A DNA stretch of 64,000 nucleotides from Streptomyces dangxiongensis (GTDB lineage: Bacteria; Actinomycetota; Actinomycetes; Streptomycetales; Streptomycetaceae). Within the stretch, counting starts at the first letter, position 1, and the number at the start of each line of letters is the position of its first letter. Below are positions 60,470 through 64,000 of this stretch, one piece after another. The notes under the pieces were generated by a model. That model saw only the letters and a program-made list of their open reading frames with translations. It was not told the origin of the DNA and searched no databases. The DNA lies in the NCBI RefSeq assembly GCF_003675325.1, contig NZ_CP033073.1, forward strand, positions 7,564,001 through 7,628,000, in the 5' to 3' direction. Position numbers and translations under genes: made by a program.

Positions 60470-62710
60470 CTACTCTCCGGTGTCCTTGGCGGTGACCTCG
60501 CCGGTCTTGATGTAGCGGGCGAGGTTGGCGACCTTGCCGTCCCGGCCGAGCCGCTCGAACACGTCCGCGCCCCACAGCACGCTCTGGGTGCCCTCGTGCT
60601 TGACCATCCCCGGAGACACCCCCAGCCGGAACGAGCCCGGCACGGTCCTGCCGTCGCCGTCGTAGGGCAGGACGTCCAGCGGGCCGGGCCCGTCGGCGGC
60701 GTACACGGCGCAGTCCGAGAGGACCGCGACCGGGTAGCGGCCGGTGGCCGCGGCGAGGGCGAGCATCTTGCGGTGCATGTTGACGCGGGCACGGGAGATG
60801 ACGGTGGCGCGGATGTCAGGTCGCCACGTCGGGCGGGCCAGGGCGGGCCAGGCGTGCCCCGGCTTCCAGCCGCCGCCGCGCGCCTTCTCCTGGAGCTTGC
60901 CGATGCCGCCCTTGACGGTCATCTTGACGGCGTCCACGACGATTCCCATCTCGGGGTCACGCCGCTTGTAGCCGTCCATCGCCTTCAGGAACTCGGCCGG
61001 GGGCAGCTTCTCCGCGACGCCGAGGTCCGCCATGGTGGTGACGTAGGCGTCGCGCAGCCGCTTGTACCAGCCGTCCAGGAACCGGCCGTGCTCCGGGCGT
61101 ACCCACGCCTCACGTGGTGCGACGTCGTAGCCCAGCTCGACGGCGTACGCGACCGTAGGAGTGGCGTACCAGGCCGGCCCCTCGGGGCGTTCGCCGGTCG
61201 GCGTGAACGGACTGGGCAACAACGCGCCGTCGAGGTCACGCCACTGCTTGGCGACCTTCACCCGGGACAGCTCGACGTGGGAAAGGTCGACCAGCCACGA
61301 GCCGGGCAGCGCCGGGTCGAAGACGGGGTCGGTGACGTGTACGGGCGGCGACGCCAGGCCGACGACGGCGCCGTTCGCCGCCGCGCCGAACGCCAGGTTC
61401 ACGTCGATGCCGACCAGACAGCGCCGCATGCACTCGTCATCGGTCAGATCCCGCGCCCAGTCGTAGGCCTCCTCGAACAGCTTCTCGCCGTGGCCGCGCA
61501 CGTGGAAGCGGGGCAGCTCGGCCAGGACCGGGTGGCCGTCGGTCGCCTCGCACGGCGCCGGGTCCATCGGCTGCGTGCCCAGCGACCCGGGCCGGTGCTC
61601 GGCGTGCCGCCGGCCGTCGGCGTCCGGCTCACTCGCGCGGGTCGGCGGGTTCAGCGCGGTCATCAACTCGAGACCGGTGACGGCCGTGGTGCCGACCGGT
61701 GTCATCACCCGCATGGCGTACACGCCCAGTACCCGGGCGAGCTGGGCGGGCCCGAGCTGTGCGGCGTGGCCCCAGGCACGGTCGTCGAGAGCGTGCCAGG
61801 AGGGGATGCACACCTGTACGCACCGTCTCCGGCCGCCCTGGGCGGGGCGGTAGATCCGCGCCCAGGGCCCGAACCCGCGTTTGGTGAGCTGCCAGTCGGC
61901 ACGCTGGAGCTGCTTGACGACCTTGTGCCCGTCCCCGAGCCGCCCGGCGTGCCGCTCGGCCTCGGACAACTCCACGGGCAGGCCGTACCGCTCGCACGCC
62001 GCCCGGGTGAGCACCAGCAGCGGGTCGGCGTCCTTCCCGGAGCCGTGCAGCCTCTCCGCCCCGAGCTGAGCCTCCCCGAGGGTCCACTCGACCAGGGCTG
62101 GAAGGGACTTGGCGGGCACGTCCAGGATGAGGCCGCCGACGCCGTAGCCGGTCACCTGCCTCTCGTCGTCGGCGTCGAGCACGAGCAGCGGGCCGTGCGC
62201 GTACGCGCCGCCGTGCGCGGGAGTGTCCTTCCCGGCGGCCTTCTTCCCGTCCGGGCGGCGCGAGGTCTGCGACGGCCGGGCAGCAGGTGCCGGACGGGGC
62301 GCGGCGGCCGGTGCGGGAACAGTGGCGGGGGGAGCGGGTGGGGCGTTGTCGGCTGTGCTCTTGTCCGCGAGGGCGGTCCCTCGGCCCATGGGTGCAGGCG
62401 GTGCCTCGGGCGCCGAAACCGTGTCCGGCGCGGCGGCGGTGTCCTCCCGCGGCGCACCGGTGTCTCCGGGGACAGGGTAGAGCTGCGCGAGTTGCTTCAT
62501 CAGACGCGCGTACGCCTCCCGTTGCGGCGGCCTCGGCTCCGTCCTGCCGGACTCCCAGTCGCCCACGGTCGCGCGCCGCACGCCCAGAGCGGCGGCCACT
62601 TCGTCCAGGGTGAGCGCATGAGCCTGGCGCAGCCGCTTGCGCTCCGCCGGCGGCGGCAGCGTGGACCGGGACGCGACCAGCGCGTCCACCGCATCGAACA
62701 ACTCGGACAT
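60470..62710 (-). CDS. tap: Telomere-associated protein Tap
   Basis: 746 residues from ATG 62710 with GGAGG eight bases upstream; the known S. coelicolor protein has a similar length. The N-terminus carries an XRE-type helix-turn-helix (LTLDEVAAALGVRRATVGDW, near residues 34-54). A long Ala/Pro-rich disordered linker (about 75-165) follows, then the conserved Tap body (LVLDADDERQVTGYGVGGLI, VGIDVNLAFGAAANGAVVGL, RGGGWKPGHAWPALARPTWR). Tap binds the 3' overhang of replicating telomeres and recruits Tpg. tap and tpg form one operon. Paired ACGTACGT sites lie 66-84 bases upstream of the start. Confidence 0.92.
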   Translation of the reverse strand: MSELFDAVDALVASRSTLPPPAERKRLRQAHALTLDEVAAALGVRRATVGDWESGRTEPRPPQREAYARLMKQLAQLYPVPGDTGAPREDTAAAPDTVSAPEAPPAPMGRGTALADKSTADNAPPAPPATVPAPAAAPRPAPAARPSQTSRRPDGKKAAGKDTPAHGGAYAHGPLLVLDADDERQVTGYGVGGLILDVPAKSLPALVEWTLGEAQLGAERLHGSGKDADPLLVLTRAACERYGLPVELSEAERHAGRLGDGHKVVKQLQRADWQLTKRGFGPWARIYRPAQGGRRRCVQVCIPSWHALDDRAWGHAAQLGPAQLARVLGVYAMRVMTPVGTTAVTGLELMTALNPPTRASEPDADGRRHAEHRPGSLGTQPMDPAPCEATDGHPVLAELPRFHVRGHGEKLFEEAYDWARDLTDDECMRRCLVGIDVNLAFGAAANGAVVGLASPPVHVTDPVFDPALPGSWLVDLSHVELSRVKVAKQWRDLDGALLPSPFTPTGERPEGPAWYATPTVAYAVELGYDVAPREAWVRPEHGRFLDGWYKRLRDAYVTTMADLGVAEKLPPAEFLKAMDGYKRRDPEMGIVVDAVKMTVKGGIGKLQEKARGGGWKPGHAWPALARPTWRPDIRATVISRARVNMHRKMLALAAATGRYPVAVLSDCAVYAADGPGPLDVLPYDGDGRTVPGSFRLGVSPGMVKHEGTQSVLWGADVFERLGRDGKVANLARYIKTGEVTAKDTGE

Positions 62711-63043
62711 GAAGCACCTCCGCCCCCACCCTATGCCCCGAACCGTACCCATGCCGTACTGATCACGGGCAGCCGACGTACGTTTCACGTACGTATCGTG
62801 TCCGACATTGGCGTGACAGGCTTGCGGGGGGCGTCAGAAGGCTTCGCAGGGCGGCGTCGGAGTCCCGGAAGGTGGGCCCGGAAGTCCCGGCCGCTGCCAC
62901 CGAGGCGGGGATCGGTGAGCTGCGGGTCGTGCAGCCGTAGGCGCCTTCGGGTCTCCCGTCCCCGACGACGCCCGTCCGCGCACGGCCTGTCAGACCCCGC
63001 GCCTAGGCTGTCCGCACAGGGACCGGCATCGAGGAGCAGTGCA
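62711..63043. other. Divergent control region of tap and the Imm49 gene
   Basis: 333 bases. It holds the paired ACGTACGT sites (listed separately) near tap and the GAGGAG ribosome site before 63044. Several CCGTAC elements lie near 62737-62758. The middle part contains no recognised gene or RNA. Confidence 0.6.
62776..62794. promoter_or_regulatory. Two ACGTACGT sites one helical turn apart, upstream of tap
   Basis: ACGTACGT occurs at 62776-62783 and 62787-62794, with the starts 11 bases apart so both face the same side of the helix. Each is a perfect palindrome. They lie 66 to 84 bases upstream of the tap start and could bind the Tap helix-turn-helix or another regulator. Binding is not known from the sequence. 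Confidence 0.55.
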
Positions 63044-64000
63044 GTGCGGATAGAACGTCACCAGGTAGCCGAGGCAGTCATCTCGGCGGCGCGCGAGGAC
63101 TTCGCGAACCGGATCGGGCGACAGGTCCGGTCCATGTCGAAGGCCGGCCGGATGGCCACCTACGAGTGGCAGGCCATCGCCGACGAGTTCCTCGACTACC
63201 TGGGTACCCTCTCCGCCGAGACGCCCAGCCTCGACACCCCGGAGGCCAAGGCCGTCCTCAAGGACGCCACCGAGGCCGCCGCCGGCGCAGTCGCCTACGC
63301 GGCGTACTACCCGCACTGCACCTTCCAAGTCTTCCTCGACTACGTGAACTTCGGCATCGGCTACGACCCCCGTGACGAGGACGGCGCCGACGGCCCGCAG
63401 GAGAGCGTCACCCCCGCCGAATGGATCGACGCGTTCTGCCTCGCCATCCTCACCGACAAGTCCACCTTGCACGGTGAGGCCTTCCACTTCGCCCGGGAGA
63501 AGTTCACCGAGAAGGCCGAGGGCACCCCGGCCGGCGAACTCGCCACCGGGTTCATGGCCCAGGTCCTCGGCGACACCGGGAACGACGAGGACCCGTACCC
63601 GCCCAGTGCGCAGGCGAAGCTGGCGGCCCTCGACGCCGCGCTGGCCCGCCTCCGCAGCCGCGCCGAGGAGACCGGCGAGAGCCTCCTCGACCGGCCGGAC
63701 AGCGTGGCACTGAACACGCTGCGCGCCGTGGCCGCCGAGGACCGGGAAGCCTTCGACGCGGGCCTGGCCGCCCTCCTGCTCCCGCACACCGCCCTGCACG
63801 GCCCCGGCGCCCGCGCGCGAACTCTCCTTCCGCTGCTGCCGCTCGGCCTGGCCGCGCTCGCGTACCGGACGCTGGGCTGGATGCCGGCCCTTCGCACCCC
63901 CTACCTCCCGCACGCCCTGGTCACGGGTTTCGAGACCCGCGGCCCGAGGGTCGAGGGCTTCGGCCGGAACCGGCGTCCCGACGCCGTCGCAGCGCTGGCC
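63044..64000 (+). CDS. Immunity 49 (Imm49) family protein, cut by the right edge
   Basis: At least 319 residues from GTG 63044 with GAGGAG seven bases upstream; the frame is open to the window end. The pattern ATYEWQAIADEFLDYLGTLS, EAAAGAVAYAAYYPHCTFQV, FLDYVNFGIGYDP, ESLLDRPDSVALNTLRAVAA and LVTGFETRGPRVEGFGRNRR matches Imm49 proteins, predicted immunity factors of polymorphic toxin systems that are abundant in Streptomyces. It is soluble, without a signal peptide. No toxin gene is visible beside it in this window; tap lies on the other side, divergent. Confidence 0.8.
   Translation, partial: MRIERHQVAEAVISAAREDFANRIGRQVRSMSKAGRMATYEWQAIADEFLDYLGTLSAETPSLDTPEAKAVLKDATEAAAGAVAYAAYYPHCTFQVFLDYVNFGIGYDPRDEDGADGPQESVTPAEWIDAFCLAILTDKSTLHGEAFHFAREKFTEKAEGTPAGELATGFMAQVLGDTGNDEDPYPPSAQAKLAALDAALARLRSRAEETGESLLDRPDSVALNTLRAVAAEDREAFDAGLAALLLPHTALHGPGARARTLLPLLPLGLAALAYRTLGWMPALRTPYLPHALVTGFETRGPRVEGFGRNRRPDAVAALA

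Noticed and set aside
1..64000. tRNA or rRNA genes, CRISPR arrays, transposases, integrases or phage genes
   Set aside because: None was recognised on either strand by reading; no regular spaced repeats and no recombinase motifs were seen.

Overview
This is a very GC-rich, gene-dense stretch with GC-biased third codon positions, frequent GTG/TTG starts and families typical of Streptomyces (DUF5133, DUF6098, a SARP/AfsR-type regulator, MAB_1171c-type membrane proteins, secreted I36 proteins). A telomere-replication gene pair, tap-tpg (59899-62710), shows that the replicon is linear and suggests a chromosome arm or a linear plasmid. No rRNA, tRNA, CRISPR array, transposase or phage structural gene was recognised.

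Left part (1-14 kb): a broken acyl-CoA dehydrogenase with two in-frame TAG codons, a small membrane protein, a CASTOR/POLLUX-like channel protein, a STAS protein, a 56-residue hydrophobic protein followed by a strong hairpin, a serine hydrolase of beta-lactamase fold, an HSL-type esterase divergent from a PucR-type regulator, two small Streptomyces families, a berberine-bridge-type FAD oxidoreductase behind a SARP/NB-ARC/TPR regulator, and a secreted lipase.

14.4-23 kb is a sugar-use island: a secreted GH5 enzyme beside the decayed remains of a second copy, a LacI-type regulator, a lipoprotein-dependent sugar ABC importer and a GH42 beta-galactosidase. Three near-identical TGTTTACGTAAACA palindromes lie before the GH5 gene and the importer and tie the set together. 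A second sugar island (36.5-43.9 kb) has a GNAT-lipoprotein-permease-permease operon, a GH65 phosphorylase and a beta-phosphoglucomutase that has lost its middle third.

25-31 kb holds a respiratory-type formate dehydrogenase operon (beta, gamma, alpha). The alpha gene contains an in-frame TGA at the active-site position, followed at the correct distance by a hairpin with a GGUCU loop, so it is read here as a selenoprotein. Around it are a CBS protein, a small membrane protein, an AraC regulator divergent from an NAD(P)-binding protein, and a Ku gene with a one-base insertion.

The right part (44-64 kb) holds an NCS1 permease with a cysteine-rich tail, a secreted TNT-domain toxin with a small downstream partner, a VOC/ArsR divergent pair, a PAP2 phosphatase, and a compact five-gene operon: XRE regulator, ImmA/IrrE-type metalloprotease, two paralogous seven-helix membrane proteins and an FAD monooxygenase. 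This operon is the best candidate for an undescribed system. The window ends with tap-tpg and an Imm49-family immunity gene cut by the right edge. Five broken or shortened genes (acyl-CoA dehydrogenase, GH5 copy, SDR, Ku, beta-phosphoglucomutase) suggest a decaying chromosome arm, although the single-base cases could be sequencing errors.
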